From assembly GCA_964509295.1 (NCBI GenBank), contig CAZDWS010000007.1, positions 124,001 to 188,000 of the forward strand: 64,000 nt of DNA. The letters are read 5' to 3'. Both the position numbers and the translations under genes were made by a program. The notes under the pieces were generated by a model. The model had not been told where the DNA came from, did no database searches, and saw only the letters and a program-made list of their open reading frames with translations. Source of the DNA: JBGSQR01 sp964509295. GTDB taxonomy: Bacteria > Desulfobacterota > Desulfuromonadia > Geobacterales > Pseudopelobacteraceae. Below, in pieces: positions 1 through 8,006 of the stretch. The first letter of the stretch is position 1; the number at the start of each line of letters is the position of its first letter.

Positions 1-195
1 TTACACATTCCTCTTGAAATCAGCGAAATGAGTGTTAACGATCTTCTTGATGTTCCTGGGATTGGTCCCGGGTTGGCAAATAATATAGTAAATTATCGCC
101 AAAAAAATGGCGGAAAAATGGGAAAGAATGATCTTTTAAATGTTTCCGGAATAGGTTCTGGCAAGTATAATCAATTAAAAAATTACTTTAACTGA
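1..195 (+). CDS. C-terminal end of a ComEA-like helix-hairpin-helix protein (partial)
   Basis: Frame 1 is open from the window edge to TGA at 193-195, giving 64 residues. Two helix-hairpin-helix loops are visible: VPGIGPGLANNIVNYR and, about 35 residues later, VSGIGSGKYNQLKNY. This pair is the non-specific DNA-binding fold of ComEA-type proteins used in DNA uptake. The 5' end lies outside the window, so any membrane anchor or export signal cannot be judged. The family call is good; a role in competence is inference. Confidence 0.7.
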   Translation, partial: LHIPLEISEMSVNDLLDVPGIGPGLANNIVNYRQKNGGKMGKNDLLNVSGIGSGKYNQLKNYFN

Positions 196-313
196 CTGTT
201 TTTAAATATTTTTAAATTTTATTTTGTGCCCATTGGTATTTTTTATTCAACTTGGTACGTTTCATGAAATACTTACTTCACATTATTTAATTAGTCATGG
301 GGAGGGTCATTTT

Positions 314-469
314 ATGCAATGTCCACGTTGCCGAGGCCGCATGTTTTCAGAAAAATTCTATGATTTTGTTCGTTCTTTTGATGCATGGAAATGTACTTGC
401 TGTGGTGAGCTATTAGATTCAACAATTCTTGTTAACAGGGCGCGTAGCAACAACTCCCATCTAGGCTGA
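314..469 (+). CDS. Small zinc-ribbon protein (51 aa)
   Basis: The ATG at 314 is preceded by a strong Shine-Dalgarno sequence (GGGAGG at 300-305). An in-frame extension upstream exists but lacks a comparable ribosome site, so the short form is preferred. The protein begins MQCPRCRGRM and carries a second pair CTCCGE about 27 residues later, forming a C-x2-C...C-x2-C zinc ribbon. No further domain is present. It stands alone between the ComEA-like gene and a terminator. Function is unknown; a small nucleic-acid or protein-binding zinc module is the most that can be said. Confidence 0.65.
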   Translation: MQCPRCRGRMFSEKFYDFVRSFDAWKCTCCGELLDSTILVNRARSNNSHLG

Positions 470-492
470 TAAGTCGGCCAATATATTCTAAT

Positions 493-527
493 AAAAAGGG
501 AAACCTGTATATCAGGTTTCCCTTTTT
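493..527 (+). terminator. Intrinsic terminator after the zinc-ribbon gene
   Basis: A perfect 15-bp inverted repeat (AAAAAGGGAAACCTG and its complement) encloses a 5-nt loop TATAT. The right arm ends in TTTTT and the left starts with AAAAA, so it could work in both directions. Confidence 0.85.
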
Positions 528-529
528 GT

Positions 530-558
530 TTGACACGTTGCAATTGAAAGGCTATTGA
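530..558 (+). promoter_or_regulatory. Sigma-70-type promoter of the rph operon
   Basis: TTGACA (530-535), 17-bp spacer, TATTGA (553-558). It lies directly after the upstream terminator and about 40 nt before the rph start, so transcription would begin near 565. Confidence 0.65.
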
Positions 559-597
559 ATTCAGTCAATCAAATTTTGTGTACAGGAGTATTGTTCT

Positions 598-1317
598 ATG
601 CCAAGAACAGAAAATAGGTCTAGTGGTGATTTGAGGCAAGTTAAAATAACCAGAAATTTTACCAAGCATGCAGAGGGTTCTGTTTTAATAGAATTTGGTG
701 ATACTCAAGTGATTTGTACTGCATCTATAGAAGAGTCAGTGCCTTCATTTTTGAGAGGAAAGGGTACCGGTTGGGTTACTGCTGAATATTCCATGTTGCC
801 ACGAGCAACTCATACCCGTTCATCTCGTGAAGCCGCCAAGGGAAAGCAGGGTGGCAGAACTTTGGAAATACAGAGGCTGATCGGTCGATCATTGCGGGCA
901 GTTACAGATCTGGCTAAGCTTGGTGAGAGAAGTATTTACATCGATTGTGATGTTATTCAGGCGGACGGAGGTACAAGGACTGCGTCTATTACAGGTGCAT
1001 ATGTTGCACTGGCAGATGCTTTAACTAAACTTGTAAAAGATGGTGTTCTGATGGAACTGCCATTGAAAGAAGCGGTTGCCGCTGTTAGTGTTGGAATTAT
1101 TGGTGGAGAGGCAATACTTGACCTCGATTATAATGAAGATTCTTCTGCTGAGGTAGATATGAACTTTGTTATGACAGCTAGTAATCGCTTTGTGGAGGTT
1201 CAGGGGACTGCTGAGGCGGAACCATTTACAGCTGATCAGATGGATGCAATGCGTGAACTTGCAATCAAAGGTATTAATAAACTTTTTGCTGTTCAACAGG
1301 AGGCTTTTCAGAAATGA
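598..1317 (+). CDS. rph: Ribonuclease PH
   Basis: 239 residues, the usual RNase PH length. It trims tRNA 3' ends phosphorolytically. Recognisable family blocks include RVIxRN-type N-terminus (RQVKITRNFTKHAEGSVLIE), GTGWVTAEYSMLPRAT and the phosphate/active-site region TDLAKLGERSIYIDCDVIQADGGTRTASITGAYVAL. The ATG overlaps nothing upstream; its stop overlaps the start of the next gene by 4 nt (ATGA), showing translational coupling with the XTP pyrophosphatase gene, a pairing common in this phylum. Confidence 0.95.
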   Translation: MPRTENRSSGDLRQVKITRNFTKHAEGSVLIEFGDTQVICTASIEESVPSFLRGKGTGWVTAEYSMLPRATHTRSSREAAKGKQGGRTLEIQRLIGRSLRAVTDLAKLGERSIYIDCDVIQADGGTRTASITGAYVALADALTKLVKDGVLMELPLKEAVAAVSVGIIGGEAILDLDYNEDSSAEVDMNFVMTASNRFVEVQGTAEAEPFTADQMDAMRELAIKGINKLFAVQQEAFQK

Positions 1318-1922
1318 ATAAGCTTGTAGTGGCAACAAGGAATCGTGGTAAACTTAAGGAAATTGAAGCCTTTTTGTTTGGGGTAGTCGAACAGGTTGTT
1401 TCAGCAGCTGATCTTGATGGTTTTTCTGATACGATTGAGGACGGTTCTACTTTTGAGGAAAATGCCCTGAAAAAAGCTCGCGAGGCAATGCTTTTCAGCG
1501 GACTTCCTGCACTCGCCGATGATTCTGGGCTGGTAGTTGATTGTCTGAATGGCCAACCAGGTATCTTTTCTGCTAGATTTGCTGGTGTTGGTGCAACGGA
1601 TACCGAAAACAATAATAAATTGCTTGTTGAGTTAGATGGTTTTCCTGAAGAACAGAGGCGGGCGTCTTTTGTCTGTTCTTTAGCGTTTGTGACACCCGAA
1701 GGTATAGAAAAAACTTTCAGTGCAAAAGTGCTCGGTCACATACTCCCTGAAGGACGTGGAGAAAATGGATTTGGGTATGATCCGTTTTTTTTAGTGGATA
1801 TATACGGGCGCACAATGTCTGAACTTTCTATTGAAGAAAAAAACTCCATAAGTCATCGAGGTCAGGCGTTGAAACAATTTAGGAGTTATCTGGAAAAAAG
1901 TGGATTGGGACAAATGCAATGA
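1314..1922 (+). CDS. rdgB: Non-canonical purine NTP pyrophosphatase (XTP/dITP/ITP)
   Basis: 202 residues with the HAM1/RdgB signature: N-terminal VVATRNRGKLKEIE nucleotide-binding loop, FEENALKKA, ADDSGLVVD, GIFSARFAG and the C-terminal GENGFGYDPFF and SHRGQAL motifs. It hydrolyses deaminated purine triphosphates to monophosphates, keeping inosine and xanthosine out of nucleic acids. The start overlaps the rph stop by 4 nt and the stop overlaps the next gene by 4 nt, so the three genes form one tight operon. Confidence 0.95.
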   Translation: MNKLVVATRNRGKLKEIEAFLFGVVEQVVSAADLDGFSDTIEDGSTFEENALKKAREAMLFSGLPALADDSGLVVDCLNGQPGIFSARFAGVGATDTENNNKLLVELDGFPEEQRRASFVCSLAFVTPEGIEKTFSAKVLGHILPEGRGENGFGYDPFFLVDIYGRTMSELSIEEKNSISHRGQALKQFRSYLEKSGLGQMQ

Positions 1923-3394
1923 ATAAAGATAAAAATATAAAAGATAAAAAATATTCAAAAACGCGGCCTGTAGCGCCTGATAAAATAAAAAATCAGAATG
2001 TTACTAGTGAAACTACGTTTCCCAAGCTTTCAGCAAGAACTGTACTCGATGTTGTGGTTTCAGGTCTTGATGATGAAGGTTATGGAATATCTTGCAGTGA
2101 AACCCACGCACTTAGAATTGGTGGTGCTCTGCCAGGTGATAAAGTTCGCACGGGAATTGATTATGTTGCCTTGCGTATGGCTTTTGGGCATGTGAAAAAA
2201 ATTCTAGTGCCGTCAGAGATTCGCAGTAAACGTTCACCTTGCAGGGTAAGTTCTCACTGTCTTGGCTGTCCTTTGATTGCAATGAAGTATCCCGCCCAGA
2301 TGGAGTGGAAACGCCAATTTATTCTTAAGCATTTTAGGGAATACAGTGAACTGGCGGAACTGTCAGTTAATCAGGTGCTTTCTCCGCTTCGCCTGTCTCA
2401 CTATCGAACTACGGCGCGTTTGGTAATTTCAGGTAAACACTCAGAACCTGTCATAGGTATTTTCCGTCGTTCATCCCACGATGTTTTTAATCTAGAAAAT
2501 TGCCCAATTCATCATACTTTAGTAAATAAAGTAGTAGAAGTTGTGAGACGTGGAATTTCAAAGTTAAAGGTACCAATATATAATCCACGAAGCAAAATGG
2601 GGTTGCTTCGTTATCTTGTTGTCCGGGTTTCAGAGGCGGAACAGAAAGCAATGGTTGTTTTTGTTACTTCTGAACGTTCCTATAATGAAATCCATCATCT
2701 TGGAAAATTTGTTCGAGACCAGCTCCCGGAAGTTGAGGTAGTTGCTCAGAACGTAAATAGTTCTGAGGGGAATGTGATTATGGGCACCTCAGATCATTTT
2801 TTGACAACCAAGCATCATTTGACCGAACAGATTGGCGATGTTTATTTAATGATATCTCCGCGTTCATTTTTCCAGGTAAATCGTGATGGTGCAGCCCTTA
2901 TTTACAACAAGGTAAGGGAATGGGCTCAGTTGGATGGTACGGAAACTGTACTTGATCTTTATTGCGGGATAGGGGGCATATCACTGACTCTGGCGCCTGA
3001 TGCCAAAAAGGTTATTGGCGTTGAGTATGTTGATGCTGCAGTGGCAGATGCCCAAAAAAATGCGAAGCTTAACGGTATTACAAATTGTACTTTTGAGGCA
3101 GGTGATGCCGCAGATCTTCTTGAGGAAATTATTTCTGACGGAGAAAAGATCGATGTTGCAGTTTTGAATCCGCCGCGCAAGGGCTGTGAAGAGCTTGTTT
3201 TAAGGCGTGTTGCATCAATGGATCCACGAACTATTATTTATGTTTCCTGTTCGCCGCAAAGCCTGGCCCGTGATCTGAGTATTCTGAAAACTGTCGGATA
3301 CACCTGTCTTGAGGTTCAGCCGGTTGACATGTTTCCACAAACAATGCACATTGAGAATGTTGTGCGACTTGTAAAAACTGATAAAACCGCTTGA
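1919..3394 (+). CDS. 23S rRNA (uracil-5)-methyltransferase, RlmD/RumA type
   Basis: 491 residues. N-terminus is lysine-rich and low complexity (about 40 residues), then a TRAM-like region, then an iron-sulfur cysteine set (CRVSSHCLGC plus ENCPIH further on), then the SAM-binding methyltransferase fold (DLYCGIGGISLTLA), the substrate motif NPPRKGCEE and the catalytic-cysteine motif YVSCSPQSLARD. These are the hallmarks of the TrmA/RlmC/RlmD family; the Fe-S cysteines favour an rRNA enzyme over TrmA. Which uridine is methylated cannot be read from sequence. Last gene of the rph operon by 4-nt overlap. Confidence 0.9.
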   Translation: MNKDKNIKDKKYSKTRPVAPDKIKNQNVTSETTFPKLSARTVLDVVVSGLDDEGYGISCSETHALRIGGALPGDKVRTGIDYVALRMAFGHVKKILVPSEIRSKRSPCRVSSHCLGCPLIAMKYPAQMEWKRQFILKHFREYSELAELSVNQVLSPLRLSHYRTTARLVISGKHSEPVIGIFRRSSHDVFNLENCPIHHTLVNKVVEVVRRGISKLKVPIYNPRSKMGLLRYLVVRVSEAEQKAMVVFVTSERSYNEIHHLGKFVRDQLPEVEVVAQNVNSSEGNVIMGTSDHFLTTKHHLTEQIGDVYLMISPRSFFQVNRDGAALIYNKVREWAQLDGTETVLDLYCGIGGISLTLAPDAKKVIGVEYVDAAVADAQKNAKLNGITNCTFEAGDAADLLEEIISDGEKIDVAVLNPPRKGCEELVLRRVASMDPRTIIYVSCSPQSLARDLSILKTVGYTCLEVQPVDMFPQTMHIENVVRLVKTDKTA

Positions 3395-3420
3395 CAACCC
3401 GGAATGATTACTGATATTAC
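3391..3420 (+). promoter_or_regulatory. Probable tRNA-Val promoter
   Basis: TTGACA at 3391-3396, overlapping the stop of the methyltransferase gene, and TATTAC at 3415-3420 (18-bp spacing). The expected start, near 3427, lies about 10 nt before the mature tRNA. Confidence 0.55.
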
Positions 3421-3436
3421 TCTTTAGCTTTTATGT

Positions 3437-3511
3437 AGGCGCGTAGCTCAGGGGGAGAGCGCTACCCTGACACGGTAGAGGTCGACGGTTCGAGACCGTC
3501 CGCGCCTACCA
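3437..3511 (+). tRNA. tRNA-Val (anticodon GAC)
   Basis: 75 nt with CCA encoded. Acceptor AGGCGCG pairs with CGCGCCT; D arm GCTC/GAGC; anticodon stem CTACC/GGTAG around loop CTGACAC, giving anticodon GAC; T arm GACGG TTCGAGA CCGTC. All arms close without mismatches that matter. Confidence 0.95.
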
Positions 3512-3532
3512 TTTAAAAGTTGTATTTGTCGG

Positions 3533-3557
3533 GGCATCGATAGTTTCGATGCCTTTT
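3533..3557 (+). terminator. Intrinsic terminator after tRNA-Val
   Basis: Stem GGCATCGA / TCGATGCC (8 bp), loop TAGTT, followed by TTTT. It ends the tRNA transcript just before the thrS promoter. Confidence 0.75.
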
Positions 3558-3565
3558 CTGTTTAT

Positions 3566-3594
3566 TTGCAACCAGAAGCTTTGTTTGTTATCAT
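3566..3594 (+). promoter_or_regulatory. Promoter of the thrS-infC-rpmI-rplT operon
   Basis: TTGCAA (3566-3571), exactly 17 bp, TATCAT (3589-3594), about 37 nt before the thrS start codon. No T-box or long leader fits in this short space, so any operon control must act within or after thrS. Confidence 0.6.
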
Positions 3595-3630
3595 GTTAAA
3601 TTAAGTTACCGTTTTAAACAGGAATTCAGA

Positions 3631-5541
3631 ATGTCCAATATCAACGTCATACTGCCTGATGGTTCAAAGCGAGAATTAGCTGCTGGTTCCACAATATTTG
3701 ATCTGGCTGCCTCTATAGGCGCAGGTTTGGCAAAAGCGGCAATCGCCGGAAAAGTGGATGGAACCCTTGTGGATCTTTCCTTTATTCTGTCCGACGGTGC
3801 AACAATTGAGATAATAACTGAAAAAAGTCCTGAAGCACTGGAAATTATTAGGCATTCTGCGTCACATTTGATGGCACAGGCTGTTAAAGAACTTTTTCCG
3901 AATGCTAAAGTCACAATAGGTCCTGCTATCGAAAGTGGATTCTACTATGATTTCGACGTTGATTCTGCATTTACTCCAGAAGACCTGGTACGCATAGAAT
4001 CAAAAATGTCTGAGTTGGCTTTGGCTGACCAGAAGGTCACTCGCCAGGTTTTGTCAAGCGAAGAAGCCAAAACATTATTCTCCGAAATGGGAGAAACATA
4101 TAAAGTTGAATTGATTAACGATCTTGGTGCTGAGTCTGTTTCTGTCTACCGTCAGGGCGGTTTTGCCGATCTCTGTCGTGGACCTCATCTGCCATCTACA
4201 TCACGTATCAAGGCTTTCAAGTTGCTTTCAATTGCCGGAGCTTACTGGCGAGGCGATGAGAAGAATCGTATGCTGCAACGTATCTACGGTACAGCTTTTA
4301 CTGATAAAAAAGAGCTTGATGCCTATTTACACCGACTTGAAGAAGCAAAACGTAGAGACCATCGCAAATTGGGCAAGGAGTTGGACCTTTTTTCATTTTC
4401 GGATGAAGTTGGTGCAGGTCTGGTAATCTGGCATCCCAAAGGTGCCATGTTACGTACAATTCTGGAAGATTTTGAAAGGCGCGAACACCTCAAGCGCGGT
4501 TATGACATTGTCCTGGGCCCGCAGATTCTTAAAACAGAGCTTTGGCAGCGTTCCGGTCACTACGAAAATTACCGCGAAAACATGTATTTCACAGAAGTGG
4601 ATGAACAGAGCTACGGTGTAAAACCGATGAACTGTCTCGCACACATGATGATTTACAAATCAAACCTGCGAAGCTATCGTGATCTGCCACTGAGATATTT
4701 TGAACTTGGTACGGTGCATCGTCACGAACGTGCCGGTGTTTTACATGGCTTGCTACGAGTTCGTGGATTTACTCAGGATGATGCTCATATTCTTTGTACT
4801 CCGGAACAGCTTGATGCAGAAATTAAAGGTGTTCTCAAGTTTGTCAGTGAAGTAATGTCTATCTTCGGTTTTGATTATGAGATGGAACTTTCAACACGTC
4901 CTGAAAAGTCTATCGGCGATGACTCAGCTTGGGAGTTGGCTACTAATGCTCTGCTTGCCGCTCTTAAAGATACGGGGCGTCCATATGAGATAAATGAGGG
5001 TGACGGCGCTTTTTATGGCCCCAAGATTGATATCAAGCTGAAAGACGCACTTGACAGACGTTGGCAGTGTGCTACTATTCAGTGCGATTTTACGCTGCCG
5101 GAACGTTTTGACCTTTCATATATTGCAGCTGACGGTGAAAAAAAACGTCCTGTCATGGTTCATCGTGTTATTTTGGGTGCAATTGAGCGCTTTGTTGGTG
5201 TTTTGATAGAGCATTATGCCGGTAGTTTCCCGTTGTGGTTGTCCCCGGTACAGGCAACGCTGTTGACTGTTACTGATAATCATATTCCTTATGCAAAAGA
5301 AGTGCTGGCTCAATTAAGGGAAGCAGGAGTCAGAATTCAGGGTGATTTCAGAAACGAAAAACTGAGTTTCAAGATTCGTGAAGCTCAGCTTCAGAAAATA
5401 CCATATATGCTTGTTATCGGTGAAAAAGAAGTAGAAACCAAAACAGTTACCCCACGTTACCGAGATGGGAAAAATCTTGATCCAATGAGTGCTACAGATT
5501 TTATTGCTTTTGTTGCTCAGGAATCCAAGAATTATAAATAG
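3631..5541 (+). CDS. thrS: Threonine--tRNA ligase
   Basis: 636 residues, full bacterial length. Domains in order: N-terminal TGS domain (about 1-62), editing/second additional domain with HSASHLMAQAVKELFP (about 75-225), class II catalytic core with MNCLAHMMIYKS, HRHERAGVLHGLLRVRGFTQDDAH and MVHRVILGAIERF holding the three zinc ligands (Cys, His, His), and the C-terminal anticodon-binding domain from about 535. It charges tRNA-Thr. The ATG follows an AGGAATTC ribosome site. It heads the translation operon; the next gene, infC, begins 51 nt on in the same reading frame. Confidence 0.97.
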   Translation: MSNINVILPDGSKRELAAGSTIFDLAASIGAGLAKAAIAGKVDGTLVDLSFILSDGATIEIITEKSPEALEIIRHSASHLMAQAVKELFPNAKVTIGPAIESGFYYDFDVDSAFTPEDLVRIESKMSELALADQKVTRQVLSSEEAKTLFSEMGETYKVELINDLGAESVSVYRQGGFADLCRGPHLPSTSRIKAFKLLSIAGAYWRGDEKNRMLQRIYGTAFTDKKELDAYLHRLEEAKRRDHRKLGKELDLFSFSDEVGAGLVIWHPKGAMLRTILEDFERREHLKRGYDIVLGPQILKTELWQRSGHYENYRENMYFTEVDEQSYGVKPMNCLAHMMIYKSNLRSYRDLPLRYFELGTVHRHERAGVLHGLLRVRGFTQDDAHILCTPEQLDAEIKGVLKFVSEVMSIFGFDYEMELSTRPEKSIGDDSAWELATNALLAALKDTGRPYEINEGDGAFYGPKIDIKLKDALDRRWQCATIQCDFTLPERFDLSYIAADGEKKRPVMVHRVILGAIERFVGVLIEHYAGSFPLWLSPVQATLLTVTDNHIPYAKEVLAQLREAGVRIQGDFRNEKLSFKIREAQLQKIPYMLVIGEKEVETKTVTPRYRDGKNLDPMSATDFIAFVAQESKNYK

Positions 5542-5592
5542 CTGCTTGATCAAAGTGTCGGCCATTGGCCGTCCCACCCAGGAGGTGTAGTC

Positions 5593-6111
5593 ATAGCAAA
5601 ACCGACCGTAAACATCAACAACGCCATTCGTGCTACTGAAGTACGAGTAATAGGCGCCGACAGCGAACCGCTCGGTATAATTCCGACATCCAAGGCACTT
5701 GAACTGGCTGAACAGCAGCAGTTGGATCTGGTTGAAGTATCTCCTTCAGCTAATCCGCCAGTCTGTCGTATCATGGATTACGGTAAGTTCAAATACCAGC
5801 AGAGTAAAAAACAGCAGGAAGCCAAGAAAAAACAGATCCATGTTGAGGTCAAAGAGATTAAGTTAAGACCTAAAACAGATGATCATGACCTGATGTTTAA
5901 AGTTAAACACGTCAGACGTTTTCTTGAGGAAGGCAACAAAGCTAAAATTACTCTAGTGTTCCGTGGTAGAGAAATTACCCACATGGATATCGGTCGTGCT
6001 GTTATTCAGCGTTTTGCAGCTGAACTTGAAGATGTGGCAGTTATTGAATCACAACCTCGTGTAGATGGTCGTAACATGTTTATGATCGTTGCACCTAAAG
6101 CAAAAAAATAA
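5593..6111 (+). CDS. infC: Translation initiation factor IF-3, apparent AUA start
   Basis: 172 residues if started at ATA 5593-5595. The frame from there reads IAKPTVNINNAIRATEVRVIG, the normal IF-3 N-terminus, and a near-perfect Shine-Dalgarno sequence AGGAGGTG (5580-5587) sits 5 nt upstream. Between the thrS stop and this point the frame has no ATG, GTG or TTG; the first TTG in frame (5722) would remove the first 43 residues of the conserved N-terminal domain. Rare start codons in infC (AUU in Escherichia coli) are the known basis of IF-3 autoregulation, because IF-3 itself rejects non-standard initiation. The C-terminal domain (KLRPKTDDHDLMFKVKHVRRFLEEG) is intact. Confidence 0.92.
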   Translation: MAKPTVNINNAIRATEVRVIGADSEPLGIIPTSKALELAEQQQLDLVEVSPSANPPVCRIMDYGKFKYQQSKKQQEAKKKQIHVEVKEIKLRPKTDDHDLMFKVKHVRRFLEEGNKAKITLVFRGREITHMDIGRAVIQRFAAELEDVAVIESQPRVDGRNMFMIVAPKAKK

Positions 6112-6144
6112 CTAATTACTTTATATTTTCAGAAGGAGAAAAAA

Positions 6145-6342
6145 ATGCCAAAAATTAAAACTAACCGTGGCGCTGCCAAACGGTTTAAAAAATCTGCTTC
6201 AGGGCGAGTAAAACGTGGTAGCGCTTTCACCAGCCATATCCTGACTTCCATGAGCAAAAAACGTAAACGTAATCTGCGCGGCGGTTCAATGGTCGCTGAC
6301 GCTGATCAGAAAAATATTTCAAGACTTATCCCGTATAAATAG
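6145..6342 (+). CDS. rpmI: 50S ribosomal protein L35
   Basis: 65 residues, the standard length, beginning MPKIKTNRGAAKRFKKSASGR and containing the family block HILTSMSKKRKRNLRG. Ribosome site AGAAGGAG lies upstream. It sits between infC and rplT as in most bacteria. The 74 nt that follow, before rplT, hold GG/CC-rich short inverted stretches that could form the L20-binding leader known in other phyla, but I cannot prove a fold by eye. Confidence 0.97.
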   Translation: MPKIKTNRGAAKRFKKSASGRVKRGSAFTSHILTSMSKKRKRNLRGGSMVADADQKNISRLIPYK

Positions 6343-6416
6343 CGGGACCATGCCAAGAACCATGAGGAAGGTCTCCCCTTGTGGATCGGGCAAATTCATG
6401 ATGAAGGAGTAGAACC

Positions 6417-6770
6417 ATGTCACGAGTAAGAAGAGGTTTTAAAGCGAGACGCAGGCGTAATAAAGTTTTGAAGCTGGCCAAAGGTTATCGTGGAGCCAGA
6501 AGCAAACTTTTCCGTAGTGCAACTGAGGCGGTTGATCGCGCCTTGAATTATGCATTCCGAGATCGTCGTGTTAAAAAACGCGACTTCCGTAGCCTGTGGA
6601 TCACCCGTATCAATGCAGCTTCACGTTTGAGCGGATTGTCTTACAGCAAGTTCATTTTTGGCCTCAAAAAGGCTAATGTTGAAATCGATCGTAAAGTGCT
6701 TGCTGATATTGCTGTCTCCGACCCAAAAGGTTTTATGGAGATTGCCGGTATTGCTAAAGCCAGCATTTAA
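6417..6770 (+). CDS. rplT: 50S ribosomal protein L20
   Basis: 117 residues, standard length. Family blocks: MSRVRRGFKARRRRNKVLKLAKGYRGARSKLFRSA at the basic N-terminal arm and FRDRRVKKRDFRSLWITRINAA in the globular part. Ribosome site GAAGGAG precedes the ATG. L20 binds 23S rRNA early in 50S assembly and commonly represses the infC-rpmI-rplT mRNA. A strong terminator follows, so this closes the transcription unit. Confidence 0.97.
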   Translation: MSRVRRGFKARRRRNKVLKLAKGYRGARSKLFRSATEAVDRALNYAFRDRRVKKRDFRSLWITRINAASRLSGLSYSKFIFGLKKANVEIDRKVLADIAVSDPKGFMEIAGIAKASI

Positions 6771-6789
6771 GTTTTATTGATTTGATGTG

Positions 6790-6829
6790 AAAAAGGGGAA
6801 TGGGGCGAAACAATCCCATTCCCCTTTTT
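6790..6829 (+). terminator. Intrinsic terminator after rplT
   Basis: 15-bp perfect arms (AAAAAGGGGAATGGG and complement) around a 10-nt loop, ending in TTTTT. It separates the ribosomal-protein unit from pheST and is symmetrical enough to act in both directions. Confidence 0.88.
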
Positions 6830-6923
6830 AAATTTAGCGCAATTTTTTTTCATTTTAAAATACGCCAGATGATTTCGGCTTTTCATGTCTGTCTTACTAC
6901 GATTTATATAAGGGTCTGATACC

Positions 6924-7940
6924 ATGCGGGAACAGCTTGAGCTATTAAGAGATAACGCTATTAAAGCGATTGACGCGGCATCCAGTGAAGATGCCCTACA
7001 GGAAGTCAGGATCAGGTTCCTGGGCCGTAAGGGTGAATTGACTGCATTGATGAAAGGTTTAGGAGCGCTGTCAGCAGAAGAGCGCCCTGGTGTCGGTCAA
7101 CTTGTCAATAAAGTCAGAGATGAAATTGAAGCTACGCTTGAATCGTCGCTTTACTCAATTCGTGAAAGTGTCAGAAGCGAAAAGCTTAAAACCGAGCGGA
7201 TTGATATTTCATTACCTGGCCGCCGTCAGAGATGCGGTACAAAGCACCCGGTTACGCTTATAATTGAAGAGGTTTGTGATATTTTTGCCGGACTTGGTTT
7301 TGCTGTTGCAGAAGGTCCTGAAATTGAACACGACTGGTTTAACTTTGAAGCCCTGAACTTCCCGCCTGAACATCCTGCTCGTGATATGCAGGATACTTTT
7401 TTCGTTGAAAATGGTTTGTTACTTCGTACCCACACTTCACCGGTTCAGATTAGAACCATGCTAAAGCAGAAACCACCGCTGCGTATTATTGCGCCGGGAA
7501 CTGTTTATCGTTGTGATTCAGACGCAACTCATTCACCGATGTTTCATCAGATCGAAGGGTTGATGGTGGACGAGAATATCACTTTCGGTGATCTGAAAGG
7601 TATTCTGACAACATTTACCAACCAGCTTTTTGGTCAGAAAACAGGCGTGCGGCTCCGCCCCAGTTTTTTTCCATTCACAGAACCTTCAGCTGAGGTTGAT
7701 ATTGCCTGTGTGATTTGTGGTGGAAAAGGTTGCCGTGTTTGTAAAAACAGCGGATGGTTGGAAATTCTGGGTGCCGGTATGGTTGATCCGGAAGTTTATC
7801 GACATGTAAATTATGATGCTGAAAATATTTCCGGTTTTGCTTTTGGAATGGGTATTGAGCGCATTGCAATGCTTAAGTATGGAATTAGTGACATGAGATT
7901 GCTATTTGAAAACGATGTCCGCTTTTTAAAACAATTTTAG
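6924..7940 (+). CDS. pheS: Phenylalanine--tRNA ligase alpha subunit
   Basis: 338 residues, standard length. N-terminal coiled-coil region (about 1-85) for tRNA binding, then the class II core: motif 2 region GTVYRCDSDATHSPMFHQIEGLMVD and motif 3 GFAFGMGIERIAMLKYGISDMR close to the C-terminus. The four-cysteine insert CVICGGKGCRVCKNSGWLEILGAG is typical of this bacterial lineage. It forms the (alpha-beta)2 enzyme with PheT, whose gene begins 66 nt downstream. Confidence 0.97.
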   Translation: MREQLELLRDNAIKAIDAASSEDALQEVRIRFLGRKGELTALMKGLGALSAEERPGVGQLVNKVRDEIEATLESSLYSIRESVRSEKLKTERIDISLPGRRQRCGTKHPVTLIIEEVCDIFAGLGFAVAEGPEIEHDWFNFEALNFPPEHPARDMQDTFFVENGLLLRTHTSPVQIRTMLKQKPPLRIIAPGTVYRCDSDATHSPMFHQIEGLMVDENITFGDLKGILTTFTNQLFGQKTGVRLRPSFFPFTEPSAEVDIACVICGGKGCRVCKNSGWLEILGAGMVDPEVYRHVNYDAENISGFAFGMGIERIAMLKYGISDMRLLFENDVRFLKQF

Positions 7941-8006
7941 AAGTTTTATGGCTGCCCCTGTTTTTATCATCTAACTAACTGAAACTTCAAATAATGGTGT
8001 TTAAAT

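Noticed and set aside
224..313. N-terminal extension of the small zinc-ribbon protein
   Set aside because: No ribosome site, hydrophobic chance sequence; the ATG at 314 has GGGAGG just upstream.
3560..3630. T-box or similar tRNA-sensing leader before thrS
   Set aside because: The space is only about 70 nt and contains a normal promoter; there is no room for T-box stems.
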